Assembly (NCBI RefSeq): GCF_004011505.1
Contig: NZ_SAUN01000001.1
Location: forward strand, 6,971,501-7,035,500
Direction of reading: 5' to 3'
Origin: Nonomuraea polychroma
Lineage (GTDB): Bacteria; Actinomycetota; Actinomycetes; Streptosporangiales; Streptosporangiaceae
DNA: 64,000 bases
This document shows, in pieces, positions 39,934-49,311 of the stretch. Positions within the stretch are counted from its first letter, which is position 1. Every line of letters starts with the position of its first letter. Below the pieces are notes generated by a model that was not told where the DNA came from, searched no databases, and worked only from the letters and a program-made list of their open reading frames with translations. Made by a program: the position numbers and the translations under genes.

Positions 39934-40293
39934 CTCGAATCTCCTCGCTGGTTTCGCAACGGTCGGCAACGACGCCGGCAGCTGAAGGACCACGGAAACG
40001 CACCGCAGAATGTACGCAGAGCCGCCACACCCGTACAGCGACTACCAGACCGCCCCACTACGGCCCATAAACGCCGAACCCGGCCACTTAACCGTTAAGC
40101 ACCTGCCGAGCTGGCCAAACCTTCGCAAAACACAGCGGCAATAGTCTCCGTGGCAGCTCCCCCGGGCCCGCCTGACCATGAAAATTCCACACGGATTGCC
40201 CGTGCTGCGAGTTGCCCATACGGTACGGCGGGGAGCGGATCCGTGCCCGCGTGACCACGTTCCCCGGACTCGACGAGGCTGAGAGGGACCCGC
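39934..40293. other. Upstream region of the mannanase gene with a LacI-type palindrome
   Basis: No gene is visible in these 360 bases. At 40087-40099 lies the palindrome CTTAAC-C-GTTAAG (6-bp arms), in an AT-richer patch about 155 bp before the mannanase start, a likely regulator site. The last 35 bases before 40294 hold GAGAGGG for the VOC gene. Confidence 0.5.
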
Positions 40294-40701
40294 GTGCCGC
40301 ACTACAGCAGGCTCTGCAAGATCGTGATCGATGTCAGCGAGGCCGACCATGCCGAGGAGGTCGCCTTCTGGCAGTCCGCGACCGGTCAGACGCTGACGCA
40401 CTACGCCAGCTTTCCCGAGTACCACGGCGCCGACCTGGGCAGCGGAGAGTTCGGGCTGCTGGTCCAGCGGCTCGGGGAGGGATCGAGCCGGGTGCACCTC
40501 GACATCCACACCGACGACCTGGAGGCGGAGGTCGCCCGGCTGGAGAGACTGGGCGCCAAGCGCGTGCAACACGTCCACGACCGCTGGTGGGTCATGCAGG
40601 ACCCGGCGGGCCTGCCGTTCTGCGTGATACCGGATCCTCCCGGCACGCTCAATGACGACAACGCCCAGCGTTGGGACGATCAGGCAGATCCCTCCACGTG
40701 A
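40294..40701 (+). CDS. VOC-family (glyoxalase/dioxygenase-like) protein
   Basis: The 135-residue protein has two beta-alpha-beta-beta-beta modules: VIDVSEADHAEEVAFWQSAT at the start, HLDIHTDDLEAEVARLERLG in the middle and the final strand WWVMQDPAGLPFCVIPD. Possible metal or ligand residues include His in VHLDIHT and the Glu/His positions of the first module. A GTG start follows GAGAGGG. Members range from glyoxalases to antibiotic-binding proteins; a more precise role is not supported. Confidence 0.85.
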   Translation: MPHYSRLCKIVIDVSEADHAEEVAFWQSATGQTLTHYASFPEYHGADLGSGEFGLLVQRLGEGSSRVHLDIHTDDLEAEVARLERLGAKRVQHVHDRWWVMQDPAGLPFCVIPDPPGTLNDDNAQRWDDQADPST

Positions 40702-40828
40702 TCAGCGGTAGGTGGTCCCCCACACATCGCCCACGGTGTACCGGCGCGGGAACGTCCGGTTTGTCACATCAGGCCTCCCTCCCAGAAACAGGTTGCGGGT
40801 CAAGGTCGGAACACGGCACGCTCCCCGT

Positions 40829-41734
40829 GTGAAAATGCATGCCGATCAGCTGACGGTGTCGCTGGAGATGGTGCGCACGTTGGTGGCAGAGCAGTTTCCC
40901 CAGTGGCGGAGCCTGCCTGTCAGGAGCGCCTCCGCCCAGGGGACGGTCAACGCCATCTTCCGCATCGGCGACCAGTTCGCGGCTCGGTTCCCGCTGCAGC
41001 CCGGAGACATCGACTCGATGCGGGGCCGGCTGGAGTCCGAAGCGGAAGCAGCGCGCGAGTTGCTGGGTCGTACGCGGTTTCCCACACCCGAACCCGTCGC
41101 CTTCGGCCGCCCCGGGGCGGGCTATCCGCTGCCGTGGTCGGTGCAGACCTGGCTGCCCGGCGTCGTGGCCACCGACAAGGACCCCGCCCAATCGGTCGCC
41201 TTCGCCCACGATCTGGCTGAACTCATCCGCGACCTGCGCGCGGTCGACACGCGTGGCCGCACCTTCGCCGGCAACGGCCGAGGAGGTGACCTGCGCTCCC
41301 ATGACACGTGGATGGAAACCTGTTTCAGGCAGAGCGAGCATCTCCTGGATGTGCCGCGCCTTCGCCGGCTGTGGGCACGCATGCGAAGTCTGCCGCGCAG
41401 CCCGGCCGGGGACGTCATGACGCACGGTGATCTCATTCCCGGCAACGTGCTCGTGTCGGCGGGCCGGCTGGCCGGCGTCCTCGACGTGGGCGGCTTCGGC
41501 CCCGCCGACCCTGCTCTGGATCTCGTGAGTGCGTGGCATCTCCTCGATGCGGGGCCGCGGCAGGTGCTCCGCGACGACCTCGGCTGCGACGACCTCGAAT
41601 GGCAGCGAGGCAAGGCGTGGGCCTTCCAACAGGCGATGGGGGCGGTCTGGTATTACGCCGAAAGCAACCCGAGCATGAGCCGGATGGGGCACCGCACCGT
41701 GGAACGCATCCTGGCGGACGAATCGCTCCCCTGA
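40829..41734 (+). CDS. Aminoglycoside phosphotransferase-like (APH) kinase
   Basis: The 301-residue kinase-fold protein has a nucleotide-binding N-lobe (GTVNAIFRIGDQFAARFPLQ), the Brenner motif THGDLIPGNVLV with the catalytic Asp, and the metal-binding GVLDVGGFGPADPALDLVSA, where the usual Asp-Phe-Glu is replaced by DVGGFG. The GTG at 40829 gives VKMHADQ, which resembles the usual MKMH start. No strong ribosome-binding site is present. Such proteins phosphorylate small molecules, including antibiotics; the substrate here is unknown. Confidence 0.85.
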   Translation: MKMHADQLTVSLEMVRTLVAEQFPQWRSLPVRSASAQGTVNAIFRIGDQFAARFPLQPGDIDSMRGRLESEAEAARELLGRTRFPTPEPVAFGRPGAGYPLPWSVQTWLPGVVATDKDPAQSVAFAHDLAELIRDLRAVDTRGRTFAGNGRGGDLRSHDTWMETCFRQSEHLLDVPRLRRLWARMRSLPRSPAGDVMTHGDLIPGNVLVSAGRLAGVLDVGGFGPADPALDLVSAWHLLDAGPRQVLRDDLGCDDLEWQRGKAWAFQQAMGAVWYYAESNPSMSRMGHRTVERILADESLP

Positions 41735-41741
41735 GCAGGGC

Positions 41742-42953
41742 TCACGCGGGGTCGACGCCGTCGTATTCGATCAGCAGGTGGCGCGGCCCGCGCAGGACAG
41801 GGCTCGGCCGGTAGGGAGGCGGGTCGGCGACGAGCCGGGGACCGCGCAGCCTGCGGACGAGCTCGGCCAGCACGATCTGGGCCTCGATCCTGGCCAGCGG
41901 CGCGCCGAAGCAGTAGTGGACGCCGCCGCCGAAGCCCAGGTGCTCGTTGCGGGCACGGCAGGGGTCGAAGCGGTCGGGATCGGGCACGTGAGCGGGGTCG
42001 CGGCTGCCCGCGGCCAGGGCGAGGACGATGGGCGATCCGGCCGGGATGGTGGTGCCGGCGATGCTGATGTCGTCGAGGGCGACTCTCGAGGACACGAGTT
42101 GTACGGGCGGCTCGTAGCGCAGCAGTTCCTCGACGGCGGGCACGATGAGGCCTGACTCGGCGCGGAGGCGTTCCAGCTGGTCAGGGTGGCGCAGCAGGGT
42201 GAGCATGCCGTTGGCGATGAGGTTGATGGTGGTCTCGTGGCCGGCGATCAGCAGCAGCACGGCGGTGGAGACGACCTCCTGCGGCGTCATCCCGCCCTCG
42301 GGGCCGCGATAGGTCATGAACCCGGACAGCATGTCCTCCCCTGGCTGCCGCCGGCGGTCCTCGGCGAGTCCGGCGAGGTAGCCTTCCAGCTTCAGTCCCA
42401 CGGCCTGGCGCTCCCGTTCCCTCTCAGCCCGGTCCTCCTCCCCCGGTCCGAGCGTCTCGATGATCTGGTCCGCCCAGGCGTGGAACTGCGGCTCGTCCTC
42501 CTCAGGGACACCGAGCAGCCGGCAGATCATCGCGACCGGCAGCGGGTAGGCGACCTCGTCGACGAGGTCGGCCTGGCGTTTGCCGGCGATGCCGTCGATC
42601 AGCTCGGTGGTGAGGTGCAAGCATGCCGGGCGGAGCCCGTCGACCATGCCGGGTGAGTGTGGCGGTCCGAAGTGGCGCATGGCCAGGCGGCGCAGCCGGT
42701 CGTGCTCCGGCGGGTCGAGCCCGATGAACGAGGGTGTCATGTCCGGCGCCTCGTCCGTGGAGAGGCGGTTGCGGCGGTCGGAGCTGACGCGCGGGTCGTG
42801 CAGCAGTTCGACGATCTCGCGGTACGTGCTGACGACGTACGTGCCGTCCTCCTGCCGCGCCACCGGGGTCTTGCGGAGCTCGGCGAAGAGCGGATACGGA
42901 TCGGCGCGGCCCGACGGCTCGAGGATCCGCTCGAAGGCGCTGTGCGATGTCAT
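41742..42953 (-). CDS. Cytochrome P450
   Basis: The 403-residue soluble P450 shows the I-helix motif AGHETT, the ExxR motif in VEELLRYEPPVQ, the PDRFDP meander and the heme loop LGFGGGVHYCFGAPLAR with the Cys ligand. The ATG at 42953 has AGGAG 8 nt upstream and is preferred to the GTG three codons earlier. It lies 36 bp downstream of a fused ferredoxin-reductase in the same direction, so electrons are probably supplied by its own partner. Substrate not determined; the sequence is of the CYP105/107-like bacterial class. Confidence 0.95.
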   Translation of the reverse strand: MTSHSAFERILEPSGRADPYPLFAELRKTPVARQEDGTYVVSTYREIVELLHDPRVSSDRRNRLSTDEAPDMTPSFIGLDPPEHDRLRRLAMRHFGPPHSPGMVDGLRPACLHLTTELIDGIAGKRQADLVDEVAYPLPVAMICRLLGVPEEDEPQFHAWADQIIETLGPGEEDRAERERERQAVGLKLEGYLAGLAEDRRRQPGEDMLSGFMTYRGPEGGMTPQEVVSTAVLLLIAGHETTINLIANGMLTLLRHPDQLERLRAESGLIVPAVEELLRYEPPVQLVSSRVALDDISIAGTTIPAGSPIVLALAAGSRDPAHVPDPDRFDPCRARNEHLGFGGGVHYCFGAPLARIEAQIVLAELVRRLRGPRLVADPPPYRPSPVLRGPRHLLIEYDGVDPA

Positions 42954-42989
42954 GGCCTGCACTCCTGTCTGGGCTCTCGTGCCGGGCGG

Positions 42990-44582
42990 TCAGCTGTGCG
43001 GCGTGTGCAGCAGCGAGGCACGGCGTTCCGCCGGATCGTGACCGGTCACCACGACGGTCGCCTCCGCCGTGGCGACCAGCCGTTCGGGGACCCGTGCGGG
43101 TACGGGCCTCGCGGGCTCGCGCCGGTCGACATGGCGGAACTCGGGCGGGAACGGCGCGGCCCGCTCGATCAGCCCTTGGTAGAACTCCAACCACAGCCCC
43201 TGGTCGAAGGCCACCGCCGCGGTGACGCGCCCCTGGTATCCGTAGACGGCGACGAAGCGGCGCTCGGCCGTCGAGCCCTGGGTGATGACGATCTCGTCGG
43301 CGAAGGTCGGCACGCCGACCGACTTGATGTTGACGCCGAACTGGCTGGACCAGAACACCGGCACCGACAGGTGCGGCCAGCGGTGCGCCTGGTCGCTGAC
43401 CATGTTGTGGGCGGCGATCTCGGCCTGGGCGACCGCGTTGCCCCAGTGCTCCAGCGTCATGAACTGGTACTGGTAGAGCGGGTGCGGGAAGCGCGCGATG
43501 TCGCCGGCGACGAAGATGTCGTCGGTGACCAGGCCGTTGGTGTCCACGGCGCGGCAGCCCGCGTCGCAGGCCACGCCCCACACGCCGGCGGCCAGCCCGG
43601 AGTCGTGCAGCCACTCCACGTTGCGGATGGAGCCCAGGGCGACGACGGCCACGTCGGCCTCCACCGTGCTGCCGTCCGAGAGGCGGGCTCCGCGCAGCCG
43701 CCCGTCTCCGTCGCCTTCCAGGGCCGTGACCGTCGTGTCGCACCGCAGGTCCACGCCGTGCTCGCGGTGCAGCTGCGCCGCCACGTCGCCGATCACGCCG
43801 CCCAGCGCGCTGACGAGCGGTGCGGAGCCGCGTTCGACGACCGTGACAGGCAGATCCAGCTCGCGGCAGGCGGAGGCGATCTCGGAGCCGGTGAACCCGG
43901 CGCCGAGGATGAGCACCCGGCGCGGGCGGGCGGCCAGCGCCTGCCGCAACCGGGCGGCGTCCGCGACGGTGCGCAGCGTGTGCACGCCCTCCAGCGCCGC
44001 CTCGGCCTCGTTCGGCCAGGGCCGGGCGCGGGTGCCGGTGGCCAGCAGGACCCGGTCGAAGCCGATCTCGCGGCCGTCGGCCAGCCGCACCTGCTTGCCC
44101 GCCACGTCCAGCGCCGTCGCCGGCGTCCCCCACAGCCACTCGGCCTCGACCTCGCGCAGGCGGGGCAGCCGGGTGTGGTCGGGCGGCACCTGCCCGGTGA
44201 GGACCTGTTTGGACAGGGGAGGCCGGTCGTACGGCTCGTCGGGCTCGTCGCCGATCACGGTCAGCGATCCGGCGAAGCCGTCCCTTCTGAGCACACCGGC
44301 GGCACGTGCCCCGGCCAGTGAGGCCCCGACGATGACGATGCGGCCGTCTGTCATCCTCGGGGCCGCCATGCGCTGCTCAACGAGGTGCCGCGTCGCCGTC
44401 CAGTCGAGATGGATGGCCTGGACCGGGCAGGCGGCGGCCGCTCGCAGCACGTGCTCGCGCTGCTCGTCGCCGGGGTCCAGGTCGTACTGGAGCGCTTCCT
44501 CCTTCATGGTGAAGACGTCGGGCGCGAGGAAGGCGCACTGCCCGTATCCCTGGCAGCGCGTCAGGTCGACGACGACTTTCAT
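42990..44582 (-). CDS. Fused ferredoxin and FAD-dependent ferredoxin reductase for the P450
   Basis: The 530-residue product combines two redox proteins. Residues 1-63 are a P450-type ferredoxin (CQGYGQCAFLAPDVF and later AAACPVQAI), probably carrying a [3Fe-4S] cluster because Gly or Tyr replaces the fourth cysteine. Residues 75-460 are a class-I ferredoxin reductase with FAD motif IVIVGASLAGARAAGVLRRD, NAD motif VLILGAGFTGSEIASACREL and the second FAD motif DIFVAGDIARFPHP. The ATG at 44582 begins MKVVVDLTRC. It should pass electrons from NAD(P)H to the adjacent P450. Confidence 0.92.
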   Translation of the reverse strand: MKVVVDLTRCQGYGQCAFLAPDVFTMKEEALQYDLDPGDEQREHVLRAAAACPVQAIHLDWTATRHLVEQRMAAPRMTDGRIVIVGASLAGARAAGVLRRDGFAGSLTVIGDEPDEPYDRPPLSKQVLTGQVPPDHTRLPRLREVEAEWLWGTPATALDVAGKQVRLADGREIGFDRVLLATGTRARPWPNEAEAALEGVHTLRTVADAARLRQALAARPRRVLILGAGFTGSEIASACRELDLPVTVVERGSAPLVSALGGVIGDVAAQLHREHGVDLRCDTTVTALEGDGDGRLRGARLSDGSTVEADVAVVALGSIRNVEWLHDSGLAAGVWGVACDAGCRAVDTNGLVTDDIFVAGDIARFPHPLYQYQFMTLEHWGNAVAQAEIAAHNMVSDQAHRWPHLSVPVFWSSQFGVNIKSVGVPTFADEIVITQGSTAERRFVAVYGYQGRVTAAVAFDQGLWLEFYQGLIERAAPFPPEFRHVDRREPARPVPARVPERLVATAEATVVVTGHDPAERRASLLHTPHS

Positions 44583-44815
44583 CGGCCACTCCCCCGTCGA
44601 GCGAGCATGCGCGCCCGCTCGTCGGTGGCAGGCCCGGCCCGTGTGGGCCTACCCCGGGCGCCCCGCCCTGTAGCCCGGGCGACACTGATCCTTCCCTTGT
44701 CTTTGCAGGCCAGGCGGCTTCGGCTCAGCCATCGCGGGAGCCGCCGAGCTGACCAGCGATCGCAGCGTGGCCGACGTACGATCCGGACAGCTTTCCACGC
44801 TCTGAGGGAGGATCC

Positions 44816-46780
44816 GTGCACGAGTACCGCCGGCTGCTCGACCGCCATGGGGTGACGTGGGGCGAGGAGCTGATCCCCTACGTCGGGGAGGTGCGCACGA
44901 GCGCCTACCTGATGAACGGTCACGACTATTGGAGCGCCTGTTTCCGGCAGCTCGGCGGGACCCGCCGCGACATGGACGCGCGGATGGGCGAGCTCGACCT
45001 GGACCGTGTGGTGCGGGACGCGCTGGGCGGCGCAGTCCTGGACAACCTGGCGGCGCTGCGGCTCACCCCCGGCGGATACCGGCTGGAAGCCCGCACGCTG
45101 GCCGTGCTGGACGACGCGCCGCTCAGGACCACGCTGCTGCTGGACTCCGGCCTGGCGGAGGAGGCCACCGTGACGGTCGACGGCGTCGCGCACGTCGTGC
45201 GGCCGGGAGGCGCCGAACTGGTGGCGATCACCAGCGCCAGCACGGTGATCGCCGGAGAGCGGATCGATCTCGGCGTGCTCGCCAGGCGAGCGCCCGCAGC
45301 ACGGGTGCGGCTGCGGGCCGGGTTCCCGTGCAGGTGGTCCGTCACCAGTGCCGGCGGGCAGGGGTGGTATCCGCAGGGCGCGGTCCGCGCTCTGGATGCC
45401 CACCTTCGGCCCTATTTCCACGGCGACGACCTGGAGATCGACGTCCCAGCGGAGCGGCTCACGGTGTCCGTGACGCGCGGAATGGAGTACGACTCGGCCA
45501 CGGTCGAGGTGACTCCCGCGCCGGGAGAGGAGCTGACCGTCGAGCTGACGCCCGAACGCCTCTACGACGCGGCCGCCCGCGGCTGGTACGGCGGCGACCT
45601 GCACGTCCACCTCAACTGGATGGGCGACGAGCCGGCGACCCCGGAGCGGGCCGCCGCCGCGCAGCTCGGCGAGGACCTGCACGTCCTGAACCTGGTCGCC
45701 GGCAACGTGGCGGGTGAGCGGGTCTACGACCGGGAGCTGCTGGAGGAGTGGGCCGGGCGCGACCTGCCGTGGTCGGACGCGAGCCACGTCGCCCGGTTCG
45801 GCGTGGAATACCGCAATGACCTGCTCGGACACTTCAGCGCCTTCGGCCTCACGGGCGTGCCCACGCGCTTCCACAGCGGCTTCGGTGACGACCCGGACGC
45901 ATATCCCAACAGCGCTCCGCTGGCGGAGCTGCGCGACCTTGGCGCGGTCACCGGCTACGGCCACCCCTTCCACACCGATCTGAGCGACACCGACCCGCCG
46001 GAGCGGGCCGTCGCCGCCGGGCGCAACTGCTCGGCCAGGGAGATCGTGGTGGACGCGGCGCTCGGCCTGATCGACAGCCTGGACGTGCTGAACCACTCCT
46101 CCGTCCAGGCGACCGCCGTGATCTACCGCCGGCTCATCGGGGCCGGCAACCGGCTCGCGGCGACCGCCGGCACCGACGCTGTCCTGTCCATCACACGACG
46201 CGGCACCGCGTCGAGCCCGCCCGGCTGGGAGCGGGTGTACGCCCGGGTCGACGGGCCGCTGACCGCCTCTTCCTTCGCCGAAGCCGTACGGCGAGGCCGC
46301 ACCTTCGCCACCACGGGACCCTGGCTCGAGCTCGACGTCGATGGTCACCGGCCAGGCGACACCATGCGGCCGGCCGAGGGCGACACCGTCACGATCACCG
46401 CGCGGACTATCGGCCCCGAGGTGGAGTGGCTCCAGCTCAGGACCGCCGACGGCGTCGTCGCGGAGGGCGGACCGGGGCTGCTCACCGCTGAGCTCACCGT
46501 GCGTGAACCGACCTACGTGGTGGCCGTGGCGGGCGGCGGACCGCATCCCCGGTCGATGCACCCCGGGGGCGCCTACGCGCACACCAGCCCGGTCTACATC
46601 GGGGATCACGTGGTCAGGCGGGCCGACGTCGAGTGGTGCCTGCGCTGGCTGGACCTCCTGGAGGCGTTGCTGGAGGCGGACGGCAAGTTCACCTCGGCCG
46701 CGCAGCGCGCCGCCCACCGGGATCTGCACGAGCAGGCCCGCGAGGTGTACCGGGCGAGGCTGCGCGCGGTGGGCAGCTGA
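44816..46780 (+). CDS. CehA/McbA-type metallohydrolase (PHP superfamily)
   Basis: The 654-residue protein has an N-terminal beta-sandwich region (about residues 1-255) followed by a PHP-like hydrolase domain with the metal-binding WYGGDLHVHLNWMG and later YGHPFHTDL, VLNHSSVQ and AGTDAVLS. CehA/McbA proteins hydrolyse esters or phosphoesters with a metal centre. A GTG start follows GAGGGAGGATCC. It is divergent from the P450 reductase gene, separated by 233 bp that must hold both promoters. No signal peptide. The substrate is unknown. Confidence 0.8.
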   Translation: MHEYRRLLDRHGVTWGEELIPYVGEVRTSAYLMNGHDYWSACFRQLGGTRRDMDARMGELDLDRVVRDALGGAVLDNLAALRLTPGGYRLEARTLAVLDDAPLRTTLLLDSGLAEEATVTVDGVAHVVRPGGAELVAITSASTVIAGERIDLGVLARRAPAARVRLRAGFPCRWSVTSAGGQGWYPQGAVRALDAHLRPYFHGDDLEIDVPAERLTVSVTRGMEYDSATVEVTPAPGEELTVELTPERLYDAAARGWYGGDLHVHLNWMGDEPATPERAAAAQLGEDLHVLNLVAGNVAGERVYDRELLEEWAGRDLPWSDASHVARFGVEYRNDLLGHFSAFGLTGVPTRFHSGFGDDPDAYPNSAPLAELRDLGAVTGYGHPFHTDLSDTDPPERAVAAGRNCSAREIVVDAALGLIDSLDVLNHSSVQATAVIYRRLIGAGNRLAATAGTDAVLSITRRGTASSPPGWERVYARVDGPLTASSFAEAVRRGRTFATTGPWLELDVDGHRPGDTMRPAEGDTVTITARTIGPEVEWLQLRTADGVVAEGGPGLLTAELTVREPTYVVAVAGGGPHPRSMHPGGAYAHTSPVYIGDHVVRRADVEWCLRWLDLLEALLEADGKFTSAAQRAAHRDLHEQAREVYRARLRAVGS

Positions 46781-46859
46781 TCGGCGGGCTGGACAACCCT
46801 TCGCTCGGCATGATCACAATATGGGGCTTTTCGCTTCCTTCTTCGCACGGAGGGCATAC

Positions 46860-47840
46860 GTGATCAAACGCGGCATTACGGGGTTGTTAGCCCTTACCGT
46901 CCTATTCATCAGTACCGGCATGCCGGGGGCGGCGGCGGATGACAGACCCGTCAATCCCACGCATCCCGGGCCGGTCTACGCGACGGTCACCGACAAGAGC
47001 GGCAAACTGTCCCTCCAGACGTTCGGGCGTCCGGACGGGAAGGACATGGTGTTCCGGATCTCCGGATCGGTGTACGCGAACATCGAGGGCAACAGCCTGG
47101 ATCCGGCGATGCGGCACGGCCAGAAAATCTTCAACATCGAGGGCTACAACATCCGGCGGCTCTACCGGGTCCCCGACACGAACCAGCTCTATCAGCTCTC
47201 CCGGGAAATCGTCTTCTACACCGACCCGGCGGATCCGCAGCGCATCGTGCGCGAGTGGAAGAACCCGATCGACGGAAAGACGTACCCGGTCATCCCGATC
47301 AACAACGACACGGTCAACTTCGGACCGTTCCCGATCACCTCCTCCTTCACGGGCCCGCCGCTGCAGCAACTGCACGACGAGACCGTGTGGACCAGCGACA
47401 TCCCCGTACGCGCGAACTTCGGCACCACGCTCGGTGAGCAGTTCGGCCTGACGGGCGGCGTGTACGCCGCGCAGGAGATGTTCGACTTCTCCGTCGACGA
47501 CCGCGAGGTGGCGGCCCGCACGGGGTACGGCGTCCCGGTCGGCGCGATGAAGACGAAGATCAGCTGGGCCCGGACCAGCCCGTGGACGCCGTTCATGTGC
47601 TTGCCGGAGACCGACGTGCGCGGCCAGCTCACCTACCACGCCCGCAGTTGGTCGCTGGACTCGTACGCCGAGATCGAGCCGTGGCTGCGGGCCGAGGTCG
47701 AGGCGAACCACCCGCTGTACAAGGCCGCCCCCAGCGCGCCGGGGCCGAGCGAGAACTCCTGGACGTCCTTCTACAACAAGCAGCTGGGCAAGGGAGCCAC
47801 CACCTGGGCGGGCTGGTGCGCCGCCAACGGCCGCCCGTAA
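46860..47840 (+). CDS. Secreted DUF1838-family protein
   Basis: The 326-residue product starts with a signal peptide (VIKRGITGLLALTVLFISTG, cleavage near GAAA-DD). The body has DUF1838 features: FRISGSVYANIEG, FNIEGYNIRRLY, REWKNPIDGKTYPVIPINND and WSLDSYAEIEPWL. The GTG at 46860 is 5 nt after GGAGGG; an in-frame ATG at 46821 lacks a site. DUF1838 proteins are exported, have no established activity and occur in many actinomycetes and proteobacteria. It follows the CehA-like gene by 79 bp. Confidence 0.82.
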   Translation: MIKRGITGLLALTVLFISTGMPGAAADDRPVNPTHPGPVYATVTDKSGKLSLQTFGRPDGKDMVFRISGSVYANIEGNSLDPAMRHGQKIFNIEGYNIRRLYRVPDTNQLYQLSREIVFYTDPADPQRIVREWKNPIDGKTYPVIPINNDTVNFGPFPITSSFTGPPLQQLHDETVWTSDIPVRANFGTTLGEQFGLTGGVYAAQEMFDFSVDDREVAARTGYGVPVGAMKTKISWARTSPWTPFMCLPETDVRGQLTYHARSWSLDSYAEIEPWLRAEVEANHPLYKAAPSAPGPSENSWTSFYNKQLGKGATTWAGWCAANGRP

Positions 47841-47845
47841 ACGTA

Positions 47846-47881
47846 TCCGGCCGGACCGAGCGGCCGCTCGGTCCGGCCGGA
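47846..47881. terminator. Perfect 36-bp palindrome between the DUF1838 gene and the conservon
   Basis: Two 18-base halves are exact complements (TCCGGCCGGACCGAGCGG and its reverse). It lies 6 bp after the DUF1838 stop and about 20 bp beyond the convergent cvnD stop, so it should end both transcripts. Confidence 0.75.
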
Positions 47882-47901
47882 CCACCGCCCTCGTGGCGGA
47901 T

Positions 47902-48501
47902 TCAGGCCACGGGGTGCGGTGTGGTGCGGGACGGAGCGGCCATCAGGTGGTCGATGAGCGCCAGCAGCACATCGCGTCCTGCCGTCCGGTCGCGGGCGTC
48001 ACAGAGCACCAGTGGCACCTGCGGATCGAGATCGAGTGCCTTCCGGATCTCCTCCGGTGTCCGGTCCCGGACACCATGGAAGCAGTTGACGCCGACGACG
48101 AAGGGGATGCCGCGGCTCTCGAAGAAGTCGATCGACGCGAAGCTCACCTCCAGCCGGCGGGTGTCGACCAGGACGACCGCGCCCATCGCTCCGTTGACAA
48201 GGTCGTTCCACATGAACCAGAAGCGTTCCTGCCCGGGGGTGCCGAACAGGTAGAGGACGAGTCCGCTGTTGATGGTGATGCGTCCGAAGTCCAGTGCGAC
48301 GGTCGTCGTGGACTTGCCGCCCACCCCTTCCAGATCGTCGACGCCGACGCTGGCATGGGTCAGGTACTCCTCCGTACGCAGTGGGGCGACTTCGCTCACC
48401 GCGCCGACCAGGGTCGTCTTCCCGACGCCGAAACCACCGGCGATAAGGATCTTCACTGCCAGGGGCGCGGCGTCCCCGTGGTCAGAGTTTGCGTAACCCA
48501 T
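47902..48501 (-). CDS. cvnD: Conservon GTPase CvnD
   Basis: The 199-residue small GTPase has the P-loop GGFGVGKTT, the G2/G3 region STTTVALDFGRI and YLFGTPGQERF, and the VGVNCF specificity motif (G4) near residue 140. It lacks the C-terminal lipidation sites of eukaryotic Rho/Rab proteins but shares their fold. The ATG lies inside the end of cvnC (20-nt overlap). It is thought to work with CvnA-C as a membrane-associated switch similar to GPCR complexes. Confidence 0.94.
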   Translation of the reverse strand: MGYANSDHGDAAPLAVKILIAGGFGVGKTTLVGAVSEVAPLRTEEYLTHASVGVDDLEGVGGKSTTTVALDFGRITINSGLVLYLFGTPGQERFWFMWNDLVNGAMGAVVLVDTRRLEVSFASIDFFESRGIPFVVGVNCFHGVRDRTPEEIRKALDLDPQVPLVLCDARDRTAGRDVLLALIDHLMAAPSRTTPHPVA

Positions 48502-48880
48502 CCCTCACCGCCTCAAGGATTGCAATATCGGGGAAGCCGCCTGCTTGTGCGAATGCCAGTGGCGGCCGGGCGCGCAGCTGGCCGGTCTCGATCAGATCGC
48601 CGATGAGAATCTTGGTCACGGACACCGGAAGGTTCAGCGCGGAGGCGACCTCGGCCACCGCCAGAGGCCGCTTGCACAGAGCGAAAATGGTGCGGTGCTC
48701 CGGCTGCATTCTCCTCAGGCCGCGCCGGGCTTCCGCGGAGACCTCGGAAATCGCCGTCACCAGGGTGATCAGCGCTAAATCGTCCCGCTCAGGGGCGGTT
48801 CGTCCGCCGGTGATCGTGTAAGGACGGACAAGGTTCTCGTCGGCGTCATCGTCGTCGAAACCCTCCGTCCAGTGCTTCAT
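48482..48880 (-). CDS. cvnC: Conservon DUF742 protein CvnC
   Basis: The 132-residue DUF742 protein has VRPYTITGGRTAPERDDLAL, HRTIFALCKRPLAVAEVASA and LNLPVSVTKILIGDLIE, a winged-helix-like layout. The start overlaps the cvnB stop (ATGA). In Streptomyces, CvnC proteins bind other conservon members; DNA binding has not been a general finding. Confidence 0.94.
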   Translation of the reverse strand: MKHWTEGFDDDDADENLVRPYTITGGRTAPERDDLALITLVTAISEVSAEARRGLRRMQPEHRTIFALCKRPLAVAEVASALNLPVSVTKILIGDLIETGQLRARPPLAFAQAGGFPDIAILEAVRDGLRKL

Positions 48881-49311
48881 CCGTGTCCCCCCACGTCACG
48901 GCCCTCAGGGGTACGCGTGTCGGTGCCCAGCTTCTGGCCGACCTGCTGGATCAGGGTGTGCATCGCGACGCTCATCAGCTCGGCGTCGACCTCCTGGGAC
49001 GCGACCACGGCCAGGTGGGTGCCCCGCCCCGCGGCCGTGACGAAGAGCCACAGGTCTGCCATCTCGATGATGACCTGGTGGACCGGCCCGCCGCTGAAGA
49101 GCTGCCCGACACCTCGAGCCAGGCTCTGCTGGCCGGTGGCGATCGCGGCGAGGCGTTCGGCATCCGATCGCTCGATGGTCCGGGAGCGGCTGATCACCAG
49201 GCCGTCGTCGGACAGCAGGATGGCGTGCCGGGTGCCCGCGACCCGATCGACCAGGCCGTCCAGAAGCCAGTCCAGGTCAATGTTGGTGGCGGTGGTTCGC
49301 TGCGTCATCAT
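48877..49311 (-). CDS. cvnB: Conservon roadblock/LC7 protein CvnB
   Basis: The 144-residue roadblock/LC7-domain protein has LDWLLDGLVDRVAGTRHAIL and LLSDDGLVISRSRTI, and a C-terminal half GRGTHLAVVASQEVDAELMS. Roadblock proteins regulate small GTPases, so it probably controls CvnD. It overlaps cvnA and cvnC by ATGA on both sides. Confidence 0.94.
   Translation of the reverse strand: MMTQRTTATNIDLDWLLDGLVDRVAGTRHAILLSDDGLVISRSRTIERSDAERLAAIATGQQSLARGVGQLFSGGPVHQVIIEMADLWLFVTAAGRGTHLAVVASQEVDAELMSVAMHTLIQQVGQKLGTDTRTPEGRDVGGHG

Noticed and set aside
47846..47881. Possible recombination or attachment site because of its perfect symmetry
   Set aside because: It lies between convergent stop codons and no integrase or direct-repeat partner is nearby, so a terminator is the simpler reading.
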